DNA of 64,000 nucleotides. Origin: Olsenella_K absiana. GTDB taxonomy: Bacteria; Actinomycetota; Coriobacteriia; Coriobacteriales; Atopobiaceae. The translations under genes and the position numbers were made by a program. Location of the stretch: contig NZ_JAZGJQ010000006.1 of assembly GCF_036408855.1 (NCBI RefSeq), forward strand, positions 1 through 64,000. The letters run 5' to 3'. Of the stretch, positions 7,532 through 15,993 are shown piece by piece (the first letter of the stretch is position 1; each line of letters begins with the position of its first letter). The notes under the pieces were generated by a model. That model saw nothing but the letters and a program-made list of their open reading frames with translations, was not told where the DNA came from and did not search any database.

Positions 7532-9586
7532 CTACGCCCTGCCACCGCGGATGAGGGAGGCCGCCGGGACGAGCTCGCCGTCCTTGTAGACGAGGCGCTC
7601 GCGCGTGCGCTCGACCTTGGGGTCGGGGATGGGGATGGCCGAGAGGAGCGCCTTGGTGTAGGGGTCCTGCGGGTTGGTGAAGACCTCCTCCGTGTCGCCC
7701 TGCTCCACGATCTTGCCGAGGTGCATGACGCAGACGTAGTCGGAGATGTGGCGGATGACGGCCAGGTCGTGCGCGACGAAGAGGTAGGAGAGCTTGAGCT
7801 CGCGCTGCAGGTCCTCGAGCAGGTTGATGACGCCGGCCTGGATGGAGACGTCGAGCGAGGCGATCGGCTCGTCGAGGAGCAGGATCTTGGGGCTCGTGGC
7901 CAGGGCGCGCGCGATCGCGATGCGCTGGCGCTGGCCGCCGGAGAACTGCGACGGGAAGCGGTCAACGTAGTCGGGGTTGATGCCGACGAGGTGCATGAGC
8001 TCGCCGATGCGCTTGTTGATCTTGCCCTCCGGCCACTTCTGCGCGCGCAGCGGCTCGGCGAGGACGTCGTAGATGGGCATGCGCGGGTCGAGGGAGCTCA
8101 TCGGGTCCTGGAAGATGACCTGCAGGTCGCGCCTCAGCTCGCGCCGCTCGTGGCTGCCCTTGATCTCCGCGATGTCCTTGCCGAGGACCTTGATGGTGCC
8201 CGACTCGGGCTTCACGAGCTCCATGATCTGCGTGAGCGTCGTGGACTTGCCGGAGCCCGACTCGCCGACGAGCGCGAGGGTCTCCCCCTCGTGGATCTTG
8301 AAGGTGGCGTGGTCGACCGCCGTCATGGTGCCCTTGTTGCGGCGGATGAGGCCCTTGCCCTGGACCGGGAAGGTCTTGACCAGGTCGGTGACCTCGAGGA
8401 CCACCGGGCGCTGGTCGCGCGGGACCTCCGCCCACTTGGGCGGCAGCGGCTCGAGGGCGGGGTAGACCTTGTCGAAGGTGAGGTGCTCCGCGCGGATCTT
8501 GTCCTGGTGCAGGCAGCTCACGAGGTGCCCCTCCGAGGGCTCGAAGGCCTCGAGCGCGGGCTCGACCCTGTGGCACTCCTCCGTCGCCATGGGGCAGCGC
8601 GGCGAGAAGGGGCAGCCGGAGGGGATCGCGGCGAGCGAGGGCGGGTTGCCCTTGATCGGCACGAGCCTGCTCGTGGCGGCCACGTGGGGCTTGGGGACGG
8701 CGCCGAGCAGGCCCATGGTGTAGGGCTGCGACGGACGCTCGAAGACGGTGTCGATGCTCGCGCGCTCGACGGCGCGGCCCGCATACATGACGAGCACGTC
8801 GTCGGCCGTGCCGGCAACGACGCCGAGGTCGTGGGTGATGAGCACGACCGCGGCGCCCGTCTCGCGCTGGGCTACCGCAAGCACGTCCAGGATCTGGGCC
8901 TGGATCGTCACGTCGAGGGCGGTCGTGGGCTCGTCGGCGATGATCACGTCGGGGTTGTTGGCGATCGCGATGGCGATGACCACGCGCTGCCTCATGCCGC
9001 CGGAGAACTCGTGCGGGTAGGAGTCGAGGCGCTCCTCGGGCCTCGTGATGCCGACGGTCTCGAGCAGCTCGACGCAGCGGTCGTGGACGGCCTGCTTGTC
9101 CATCTTGGGGTCGTGGACGAGAAGGGCCTCTGCCAGCTGCTCGCCGATGGTGAACATCGGGGTCAGGGCGGACAGCGGGTCCTGGAAGATCATCGAGATG
9201 GACTTGCCGCGGAAGGCCGCCATCTCCTCGTCGGTCTTGCCCACGAGCTCCTCGCCCGCGAACCGCACCGAGCCGGAGACGCGCGCGTTGTCGTCGAGCA
9301 GGCCGATGAGCGAGAGCGCCGTGACGGACTTGCCCGAGCCGGACTCGCCGACGATCGCCAGGGTGCGGCCGCGCCACAGGTCGAAGTTGACGCCACGGAC
9401 CGCGTCGACCCTGCCGGCCTCGGTGTTGAAGGAGACCCTGAGGTCGCGGACGCTCATGATCGGGTCGCCGGTGGGCGCCCCCTTGGGGCCGTTGCTCTCG
9501 AGCAGCTCGTATGCGAGCACCTGGTCGGGCGTGGTCGAAGAGCCCTTGTCGGCTGCGATGTCCATGTTCTTCTCTTTCGTGTTCAT
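7532..9586 (-). CDS. Double ATPase of peptide ABC transporter (OppD-OppF fusion)
   Basis: 684 residues with two complete ABC ATPase units in one chain. Unit 1 has Walker A GESGSGKS at 80-87, signature SGGMRQR and Walker B IIADEP, and ends in the Opp-type cysteine motif GCPFSPRCP. Unit 2 has Walker A at about 441, signature SGGQRQR at about 549 and Walker B LLLDEP at about 569. The two units replace the usual separate OppD and OppF. The start at 9586 is preceded by AGGGGTAG and lies 14 bases after the permease stop. A second ATG seven codons inside is possible. Both sites look intact, so both should hydrolyse ATP at the membrane under the two permeases. Confidence 0.93.
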   Translation of the reverse strand: MNTKEKNMDIAADKGSSTTPDQVLAYELLESNGPKGAPTGDPIMSVRDLRVSFNTEAGRVDAVRGVNFDLWRGRTLAIVGESGSGKSVTALSLIGLLDDNARVSGSVRFAGEELVGKTDEEMAAFRGKSISMIFQDPLSALTPMFTIGEQLAEALLVHDPKMDKQAVHDRCVELLETVGITRPEERLDSYPHEFSGGMRQRVVIAIAIANNPDVIIADEPTTALDVTIQAQILDVLAVAQRETGAAVVLITHDLGVVAGTADDVLVMYAGRAVERASIDTVFERPSQPYTMGLLGAVPKPHVAATSRLVPIKGNPPSLAAIPSGCPFSPRCPMATEECHRVEPALEAFEPSEGHLVSCLHQDKIRAEHLTFDKVYPALEPLPPKWAEVPRDQRPVVLEVTDLVKTFPVQGKGLIRRNKGTMTAVDHATFKIHEGETLALVGESGSGKSTTLTQIMELVKPESGTIKVLGKDIAEIKGSHERRELRRDLQVIFQDPMSSLDPRMPIYDVLAEPLRAQKWPEGKINKRIGELMHLVGINPDYVDRFPSQFSGGQRQRIAIARALATSPKILLLDEPIASLDVSIQAGVINLLEDLQRELKLSYLFVAHDLAVIRHISDYVCVMHLGKIVEQGDTEEVFTNPQDPYTKALLSAIPIPDPKVERTRERLVYKDGELVPAASLIRGGRA

Positions 9587-9600
9587 GACTCTACCCCTGC

Positions 9601-10698
9601 CTAGAGCGCCGGCTCGGCGGCCTCGGCCTCGGCCTTGGACTCGGCGTCGGCGTCGTCCTCGACCTTGCCGGCGGCGCGGGAGTACGGGTCGATGGCGTCG
9701 CGCAGGCCGTCGCCGATGAGCTGCATGCTCACGCAGAGGACGATGAGGACGACGGAGGGGATCAGGATGACCCAGGGGGCCGAGAGCATGGCCGAGGACC
9801 CCTGCGAGAGGAGGTAGCCGAGGGAGGTGTCGGGCGCCTTGATGCCCAGGCCGAGGAAGCTGTAGGCGGTCTCGGAGTTGATGCCCGAGATGACGCCGAG
9901 GACCGTGTCGAGGATCAGGATCGAGCCCAGGTTGGGGATCAGGTGGCGGACGATGATCCTGATCGGCGGGACGCCCATGTACTTGGCGGCGCGCACGTAG
10001 TCGCGCTCGCGCAGGGAGAGCGCCATGGTGCGCAGGGTCCTCGCGTAGCCGATCCAGCCGAAGGCCGTGAGGCCGAGGATGAGGGTGATCCAGCCGGTCG
10101 TGCCGCTCGCCGAGCGCACGATCATGGCGACGAGGAGGAAGCTCGGGATGATCAGGAGCATGTCGAGCAGCCACATGCCGACCTTCTCGCCGACGCCGCG
10201 CGCGTAGGCGATGGCGGTGCCGACTATGGCCGCGATGATCGTGGTGAGGACGGCGTAGACGATGCCGATCGTGAGCGAGCGGCCGAGGCCGTGGACGACG
10301 CAGGCGAACAGGTCGAAGCCGCCGCCGTCGGTGCCGAACCAGTGGCGCGCGTTGGGCGGGACGTTGAGCGCCGTGAAGTCGGGGTCGGTGTAGGTGAACT
10401 TGGTCATGAAGGGGCCGAAGACCGCCAGCAGCACCATCACCACGAGGATGACGAGGCCGACCATGGCACTCTTCTGGCGCACGAAGCGACGCCAGATCAG
10501 CTGCGCGTAGCCGATGCGCTTGACCTCCATGCCCGAGCCGCCCTGGGCGTCGGCCATGAGCTCGAGCTCGGCGTTGGAGAGGTGCGCCTCGCTGTCGATC
10601 TTCTCCGCGATGGAGTCGTTGGGGGCGCCCGCCGCCTGCGCGTCCTCGCCCCTCTTGCCCGCGTCCTGGCGCAGGCCGTCCTTCTTCTCGTCTGCCAT
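9601..10698 (-). CDS. Peptide ABC transporter permease (DppC/OppC type)
   Basis: 365 residues. A polar, acidic N-terminal extension of about 70 residues precedes six membrane segments of the BPD_transp_1 family. The coupling loop is the EAA-like segment RDYVRAAKYMGVPP. The C-terminus is another acidic tail rich in Asp, Glu and Ala. The gene stops 14 bases before the double ATPase starts and begins 10 bases after the upstream permease stops, so the operon is tight. It pairs with the DppB-type permease to form the membrane channel. Confidence 0.92.
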   Translation of the reverse strand: MADEKKDGLRQDAGKRGEDAQAAGAPNDSIAEKIDSEAHLSNAELELMADAQGGSGMEVKRIGYAQLIWRRFVRQKSAMVGLVILVVMVLLAVFGPFMTKFTYTDPDFTALNVPPNARHWFGTDGGGFDLFACVVHGLGRSLTIGIVYAVLTTIIAAIVGTAIAYARGVGEKVGMWLLDMLLIIPSFLLVAMIVRSASGTTGWITLILGLTAFGWIGYARTLRTMALSLRERDYVRAAKYMGVPPIRIIVRHLIPNLGSILILDTVLGVISGINSETAYSFLGLGIKAPDTSLGYLLSQGSSAMLSAPWVILIPSVVLIVLCVSMQLIGDGLRDAIDPYSRAAGKVEDDADAESKAEAEAAEPAL

Positions 10699-10708
10699 GT
10701 CTGACCTC

Positions 10709-11701
10709 CTAGCTCAGCTTGATGCGAGGGTCGAGCGCAGCGGCGAAGAGGTCCGCGAGAAGCGCGCCGACGAGCGTGCAGAGGCCGGAGAAGGCAGCGA
10801 CGGCGACCGCACCGTAGATGTTGTTGCTGTTGATGCAGTTGATGAAGTACTCGCCCATGCCGTGGATGGCGAAGATCTTCTCCGTCATGACGGCGCCGGT
10901 GAAGACGCTCGCGATGGAGAAGGCCACGCTCACCGCCGTGGGGATGAGGGAGGCGCGCAGGGCGTGCTTGCGGATGGCCTGCTTGCGGGTGAGGCCCTTG
11001 GCGCGGGCCGTGCGGACGTAGTCGGCGTGCATCTCGTCGAGGAGGTAGGTGCGCTGCCCCAGGTGGTAGCCCACGGCGGTGATGATCGTGAGGACCACGG
11101 TGGGCAGGAAGATGTGCTGCAGGAAGTCGAGGAGGGCGAGGAGGAAGTTGTCGCCCGTGTAGCTCGAGAGCCCCGTCACGTAGAAGATCCTCGCCCCTGA
11201 GGCGGTGTTTATCTCGATCGCGAAGAACACGATCAGAATCGCGAGGACGACCGTCGGGATGACCATGAAGATGGAGGCCACGCCGCTCCAGAACCTGTCC
11301 TGCCACTGGTACTGCCGCTGCGCCGTGTAGACGCCCAGGCTCACGCCGATCACGACCGACAGGATCGTCGAGAGGGCCAGCAGCTTGACCGAGTTCATGA
11401 TGCGCGAGGAGATCTCGGCGTTGACCGAGCTGCCCTCGGGGGTCTTGCCCCAGTCCCACTGAGAGAAGATGCCGTTGAGCCAGGTGCCGTAGCGCTCCAT
11501 GATGGGCGTCTTGTCGTTGAGGTTGGCGTCGTTCAGCGACTTCTCGATGGACTCCTGCGGCGGGCGCGGGGTCTTGGACTCGTAGTTGGACCTCGGGCTC
11601 ATGAAGGCCGACGCCATGAAGAAGGTCAGCGAGGTCGCGACGAAGATCATCACCGCGTAGCTCACGACTCTTTTGAAGATGTACAACAGAAAACGCCCCA
11701 T
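10709..11701 (-). CDS. Peptide ABC transporter permease (DppB/OppB type)
   Basis: 330 residues, first gene of the operon. The ATG at 11701 has GAGGAG six bases upstream and is followed by the typical GRFLLYIFKRV entry into the first membrane segment, so the longer open frame is rejected. A long extracytoplasmic loop (about 35-100) follows segment 1, as in the DppB family. The EAA coupling loop is DYVRTARAKGLTRKQA. It forms the transporter channel with the next gene product. Confidence 0.92.
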   Translation of the reverse strand: MGRFLLYIFKRVVSYAVMIFVATSLTFFMASAFMSPRSNYESKTPRPPQESIEKSLNDANLNDKTPIMERYGTWLNGIFSQWDWGKTPEGSSVNAEISSRIMNSVKLLALSTILSVVIGVSLGVYTAQRQYQWQDRFWSGVASIFMVIPTVVLAILIVFFAIEINTASGARIFYVTGLSSYTGDNFLLALLDFLQHIFLPTVVLTIITAVGYHLGQRTYLLDEMHADYVRTARAKGLTRKQAIRKHALRASLIPTAVSVAFSIASVFTGAVMTEKIFAIHGMGEYFINCINSNNIYGAVAVAAFSGLCTLVGALLADLFAAALDPRIKLS

Positions 11702-11980
11702 TGAAGGCTCCTCACGCCATGCTCGCCGCCGCGGCGAACCCTGTGGCCACGGCGATGGCCCATGCGCCCAAGCGCACAATTGTTTACGAGCAGATTTCCG
11801 ACAAGTTATTACTATACTCCAACACTGTTACGCGGACGCGCGCGCGGGGTCACCAATCCCCCGTGCGGAGCCGCTGTCGACGCCTGACCTGCACGGACCC
11901 AGGCGAGGCGGCGTGGCGCCGAGCAGTCGGAGCCGCGCTCCCTGCGCGCGGCTCGCACAGGATTTGCATAAAATTCGCAC
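11702..11980. other. Intergenic stretch with promoter-like AT-rich island
   Basis: Lies between the first permease gene and the secG terminator. The stretch 11775-11822 is AT-rich. On the minus strand it contains TATAGT followed by AATAAC (about 11807-11816), a plausible -10 for the transporter operon, but no good -35 sits at the right distance. No gene is supported here. Confidence 0.4.
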
Positions 11981-12014
11981 AAAAAGGCCTCCCCCGCAAT
12001 GCTGCGAGGGAGGC
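11981..12014 (-). terminator. Terminator after secG
   Basis: On the minus strand GCCTCCCTCGCA, a four-base loop, TGCGGGGGAGGC, then TTTTT. It lies 50 bases after the secG stop and ends the glycolysis/secG operon. Confidence 0.9.
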
Positions 12015-12064
12015 TCGCGTGCAGGGAGGCTCTGCAGAACGCAGCTGGCGCGCGCCCGTCGAGG

Positions 12065-12319
12065 CTACATCCCGATGGTGCCGGTCGGGAAGGTCAGCGC
12101 CATGATGAGGACGCAGACGCCGAAGGTGACGGCGGTGATGATGGTCAGGCGATCGAGGTTCTTCTCCCAGACGCCGGAGCCTGCGGTCGCGTTGTACATG
12201 GAGGACGCGATGAGGTCCGAGACGCCCGTTCCCTTGCCGGAGTGCATGAGGACGAGCACGATCGTCAGGAAAGCCGAGATGGCCATGAGGACGAGCAGGA
12301 TGATGTTGAGGACGCTCAC
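12065..12319 (-). CDS. secG: Preprotein translocase subunit SecG
   Basis: 84 residues with two hydrophobic segments (about 2-24 and 57-77) around the conserved cytoplasmic loop with MHSGKGTGVSD. SecG is the small SecYEG subunit that helps SecA-driven export. The GTG at 12319 is chosen because AGAGGGAG lies 6 bases upstream and the first membrane segment begins at once. It follows tpiA, as in many Gram-positive gap-pgk-tpi-secG clusters. A strong terminator follows. Confidence 0.93.
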   Translation of the reverse strand: MSVLNIILLVLMAISAFLTIVLVLMHSGKGTGVSDLIASSMYNATAGSGVWEKNLDRLTIITAVTFGVCVLIMALTFPTGTIGM

Positions 12320-12631
12320 GAAGACTCCCTCTGTGCGTGACGCGCACTTGCATAGACAATCCAACGTATTGACATTAGCACATGCCGATGCACGGGCCAA
12401 GGGGTGCACAAACCGTCCAGAGCATGCGCTCCCCCACCGTCGCACGGAAGCCGGCCGCACCCGTGGCGTCCTCGCGAGAGCCGCGTCGGCCGCGCGCCAT
12501 CGGGCACACCGTCGCGGCGTCCTCCAACAGCCGGGGTCTGGGAGAGAAGGAATCGGGGCCCGGGCGCCATCGCCCGGACCCCGATTCGTCGCTCCTTCGG
12601 TCGAGCCCACGGGCCCGCCGCTGCCGAGCCG
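12320..12631. other. Intergenic stretch between tpiA and secG
   Basis: 312 bases. It holds the tpiA hairpin at 12550-12587. AT-rich bases near 12355-12385 may contain a separate secG promoter. No gene is supported. Confidence 0.4.
12550..12587 (-). terminator. Hairpin after tpiA
   Basis: GAATCGGGG...CGGGCG (12550-12566) pairs with CGCCCG...CCCCGATTC (12571-12587). A long GC stem with a four-base loop, followed on the minus strand by CTTCTCTCC. It is probably an intrinsic terminator or attenuator between tpiA and secG; the T-tract is weak. Confidence 0.65.
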
Positions 12632-13396
12632 CTACATGGCGGCGCGCACCATCTCCGCGAAGGAGTCGGCCTTGAGGGAGGCGCCGCCGACGAGCGCGCC
12701 GTCGACGTCGTCCTTCTCCAGGAAGCCACCCACGTTGCCCGGCTTGGCGGAGCCGCCGTAGAGGATGCGGACGCCGTCGGCCGTCTCCTGGCCGAAGACC
12801 TCGGCGAGGGTCCGGCGGATTGCGCCGCAGACCTCCTCGGCGTCGTCGGCCGTGGCGGTCTTGCCGGTGCCGATGGCCCAGATGGGCTCGTAGGCGATGA
12901 TGTACTTGGAGGGGTCGGACAGGTCGAGGCCCTCGGTGTCTCGCCTGACCTGGTCGCACACGAACTCGACGTGCTTACCGGCCTCGCGGACCTCGAGGGA
13001 CTCGCCGCAGCAGCTGATGGGGACGATGCCGTGCTCCATCAGCTTCTTGGCCTTCTTGTTTACGTCCTCGTCCGTCTCGCCGAAGTAGCCGCGGCGCTCG
13101 GAGTGGCCGATGATGCAGTAGGTCGCACCGACGGACTCGAGCATGGACGGGGAGGTCTCGCCCGTGTAGGCGCCGGACTCCTCGAAGTAGACGTTCTGCG
13201 CGGACAGCGCGAAGGGGGCCTGCTCCTGCTCGATGACCTCGGCGACGCCCTTGAGGTCGACCGCGGGCGGGGCCACGATGACGTCCACGTCGCCCACGCC
13301 GCCCTTGAGCTCGGCGGCCAGGCCGCTCGCGAGCTCGACGGCCTCGCTGAACGTCTTGTTCATCTTCCAGTTGCCTGCCATCACATGGTTACGCAT
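12632..13396 (-). CDS. tpiA: Triosephosphate isomerase
   Basis: 254 residues, the usual length. It interconverts dihydroxyacetone phosphate and glyceraldehyde 3-phosphate in glycolysis. The active-site residues are present: Lys11 in GNWKMN, His98 in IIGHSERR and Glu170 in AYEPIWAIGTG. The phosphate-binding GGS is in the C-terminal part. The start ATG lies inside the end of pgk, an 8-base overlap that suggests translational coupling. Confidence 0.97.
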   Translation of the reverse strand: MRNHVMAGNWKMNKTFSEAVELASGLAAELKGGVGDVDVIVAPPAVDLKGVAEVIEQEQAPFALSAQNVYFEESGAYTGETSPSMLESVGATYCIIGHSERRGYFGETDEDVNKKAKKLMEHGIVPISCCGESLEVREAGKHVEFVCDQVRRDTEGLDLSDPSKYIIAYEPIWAIGTGKTATADDAEEVCGAIRRTLAEVFGQETADGVRILYGGSAKPGNVGGFLEKDDVDGALVGGASLKADSFAEMVRAAM

Positions 13397-14588
13397 CGAG
13401 AAGCGCCTCCACTCCGGGAAGGGCCTTGCCCTCGACGAGCTCCATCGAGGCGCCGCCGCCCGTGGAGATCCAGCTCATCTTGTCGGCAAGGTCGAACTTG
13501 TTGATGGCCGCGACGGAGTCGCCGCCGCCGATGATCGAGGTGCCGCCGTTGGCCTTGACCTCGGCGACCGCGCGCGCGACGGCCTCGGTGCCATGCGCGA
13601 ACTGGTCCATCTCGAAGACGCCCATGGGGCCGTTCCAGAAGACGGTCTTGGCGCCCTTGATCGCGTCGCCGAAGAGCTGCTCGGTCTTGGGGCCGATGTC
13701 CATGCCCATGCGGTCGTCGGGGATGTCGTCGGAGCTGACGACCTCGCCCTTGGCGTCCTCGCCGAAGTGGTCGGCCACGACGTTGTCCACGGGGAGAAGG
13801 ACCTTGACGCCCTTGGCCTCGGCCTTCTTGAGCATCTCGCCGGCGCGCTCGACCCAGTCCTCCTCCTTGAGGGAAGTGCCGACCGTGTGGCCCTGCGCCA
13901 GGAAGAAGGTGTAGGCCATGCCGCCGCCGATGATCAGGGTGTCGGCGGAGTCGATGAGGTGGTCGAGGACGCCGATCTTGCTGGAGACCTTGGAGCCGCC
14001 GACGATGGCGACGAAGGGGCGCTCCGGCTCGGCGAAGATGGAGGTCAGGGTGTCGACCTCCTTCTCGAGCAGGAAGCCGGCGACGGCCGGGATGTAGGCG
14101 GCCGGGCCGACGACCGAGCCCTGAGCGCGGTGGGCGGTGCCGAAGGCGTCGAGGACGAAGATGTCGCCGTAGGAGGCGAGCCTCTTCGCGATCTCGGGGT
14201 CGTTCTTCTTCTCGCGCTTGTCGAAGCGGACGTTCTCGAGGACCAGGATGTCGCCCGGCTTGACGGCGGCGACGGCCTCGGCGGCCTTCTCGCCGTAGGT
14301 GTCATCGACGAACTTGACGTCGTAGCCCGTGAGCTCGGCGAGCTTCTCCGCGGCGGGCCTGAGCGAGAGCTCGGGCTCGGGGCCGTCGCCCTTGGGGCGG
14401 CCGAGGTGGCTCATGAGCACGATGCCGGCGCCGTGCTCTTTGAGGTACTTGATGGTCGGGATGGCGGCGCGCACGCGGGTGTCGTCCGTCACGACGCCGT
14501 CCTTCAGGGGCACGTTGAAGTCGACGCGCATGAGGATGCGCTTGCCCTCGACGTCCACGTCTCGGACGGTCTTCTTAGTGAAAGCCAT
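13389..14588 (-). CDS. pgk: Phosphoglycerate kinase
   Basis: 399 residues. It transfers phosphate from 1,3-bisphosphoglycerate to ADP. N-domain motifs RVDFNVPL and SHLGRPKG and the C-domain GGGDS region near the end are in place. The start at 14588 has AGGAGAGAGC directly upstream; the longer frame runs back into a hairpin and is rejected. It follows gap at 90 bases and overlaps tpiA by 8 bases. Confidence 0.97.
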   Translation of the reverse strand: MAFTKKTVRDVDVEGKRILMRVDFNVPLKDGVVTDDTRVRAAIPTIKYLKEHGAGIVLMSHLGRPKGDGPEPELSLRPAAEKLAELTGYDVKFVDDTYGEKAAEAVAAVKPGDILVLENVRFDKREKKNDPEIAKRLASYGDIFVLDAFGTAHRAQGSVVGPAAYIPAVAGFLLEKEVDTLTSIFAEPERPFVAIVGGSKVSSKIGVLDHLIDSADTLIIGGGMAYTFFLAQGHTVGTSLKEEDWVERAGEMLKKAEAKGVKVLLPVDNVVADHFGEDAKGEVVSSDDIPDDRMGMDIGPKTEQLFGDAIKGAKTVFWNGPMGVFEMDQFAHGTEAVARAVAEVKANGGTSIIGGGDSVAAINKFDLADKMSWISTGGGASMELVEGKALPGVEALLDA

Positions 14589-14611
14589 GCTCTCTCCTAA
14601 CCGTTGCATAC

Positions 14612-14654
14612 GAAAGAAGGGCGCGGCCGCGGCTTTGAAGCTGCAACCGCGCCC
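14612..14654 (-). terminator. Attenuator-like hairpin between gap and pgk
   Basis: GGGCGCGG (14619-14626) pairs with CCGCGCCC (14647-14654), with partial inner pairing. The minus-strand product is followed by TTCTTTC. It lies between gap and the pgk ribosome binding site and would partly stop transcription, giving more gap than pgk message. Confidence 0.65.
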
Positions 14655-14678
14655 CTCGGGCCTCATGTCTAGGACTGG

Positions 14679-15704
14679 CTAGGCAACGAACTTCTCGAAG
14701 TACTTGATGGTGCGGACCATCTGGGAGGTGTAGGAGTTCTCGTTGTCGTACCAAGAGGTGACCTGGACGAGGGTCTGGCCGTTGCCGAGGTCCTGGGCCA
14801 TGGTCTGGGTGGCGTCGAAGATGGAGCCGTGGGTCTCGCCGACGATGTCACGGGAGACGATCTGGTCCTCGTTGTAGCCGAAGGTCTCGGGGATGGTCTC
14901 GGCATAGGCCTTCATGGCAGCGTTGACCTCGTCGGCCGTGACGGTCTTGGCGACGACGGCGTAGAGGTTGGTGAGGGAGCCGGTGGGCGTCGGGACGCGC
15001 TGGGCGGCACCGATCAGCTTGCCGTTGAGCTCGGGGAGGACCAGGCCGATGGCCTTGGCGGCACCCGTGGAGTTGGGGACGATGTTCTCGGCGCCGGCGC
15101 GGGAGCGACGGAAGTTGCCCTTGCGCTGCGGGCCGTCGAGGATCATCTGGTCGCCGGTGTAGGCGTGGATGGTCGTCATGATGCCGGAGACGATCGGGGC
15201 GAAGTCGTTGAGGCCCTTGGCCATGGGAGCAAGGCAGTTGGTGGTGCAGGAGGCGGCGGAAATGATGTTGTCCTCGGCCGTCAGGGTCTCGTGGTTGACG
15301 TTGTAGACGATCGTCGGCAGGTCGTTGCCCGCGGGAGCGGAGATGACGACCTTCTTGGCGCCGGCGTTGATGTGCGCCTGGGCCTTGGCCTTGGAGGTGT
15401 AGAAGCCGGTGCACTCGAGCACGACGTCGACGCCGAGCTTGCCCCAGGGCAGGTTGTTGGCATCCGGCTCCTTGTAGATGGTGATCTGCTTGCCGTCGAC
15501 GGTGATGGAGTCCTCGCCGAAGGTGACCTCGTGGTCACGGGAGTAGTTACCCTGCGTGGAGTCGTACTTCAGGAGGTAAGCGAGCATCTCCGGGGAGGTG
15601 AGGTCGTTGATGGCGACGATCTCGGTGCCCTCGTGCGCGAACATCTGACGGAAAGCCAGACGGCCGATGCGGCCAAAGCCGTTAATTGCAACCTTAACTG
15701 CCAT
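14679..15704 (-). CDS. gap: Glyceraldehyde-3-phosphate dehydrogenase
   Basis: 341 residues. N-terminal Rossmann motif NGFGRIGR; Asp34 in INDLT suggests NAD rather than NADP. The catalytic Cys153 is in ASCTTNCLAP. It forms 1,3-bisphosphoglycerate in glycolysis. It is first in the gap-pgk-tpiA-secG series and has its own likely promoter upstream. AGGAGAAGGC precedes the ATG. Confidence 0.97.
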   Translation of the reverse strand: MAVKVAINGFGRIGRLAFRQMFAHEGTEIVAINDLTSPEMLAYLLKYDSTQGNYSRDHEVTFGEDSITVDGKQITIYKEPDANNLPWGKLGVDVVLECTGFYTSKAKAQAHINAGAKKVVISAPAGNDLPTIVYNVNHETLTAEDNIISAASCTTNCLAPMAKGLNDFAPIVSGIMTTIHAYTGDQMILDGPQRKGNFRRSRAGAENIVPNSTGAAKAIGLVLPELNGKLIGAAQRVPTPTGSLTNLYAVVAKTVTADEVNAAMKAYAETIPETFGYNEDQIVSRDIVGETHGSIFDATQTMAQDLGNGQTLVQVTSWYDNENSYTSQMVRTIKYFEKFVA

Positions 15705-15767
15705 GCCTTCTCCTTTCGCAAGGCCCTCTGAGGCCGATCCCCAGACGGGTCAATGCCTTCCTCTCAC

Positions 15768-15797
15768 AGTATAGCCACAAAGATGCCTTTGATTAAA
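15768..15797 (-). promoter_or_regulatory. Likely promoter of gap
   Basis: Minus strand TATACT at 15768-15773, with an AT-rich TTTAATC 17-18 bases upstream as a weak -35. It would give a leader of about 60 bases before gap. The -10 is strong; the -35 is poor. Confidence 0.5.
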
Positions 15798-15993
15798 CAC
15801 GAGATTCCGCGCCCGCCCCGGCCGGGAGTCCTGCGGGCCCGCGCGTGGCTGTGAGCTGGGGCTTCTCCGCCGCAGGCGCTTTCAGATGTCCGCGAATCCT
15901 GGTCAACTTATGCGCGTGCGCCGGCGATTCTCCACAAATCGGCGACCGGTTTTACTACCGCTTGCCTAGCGAGAAGGACCTTTCGCCCAAACC

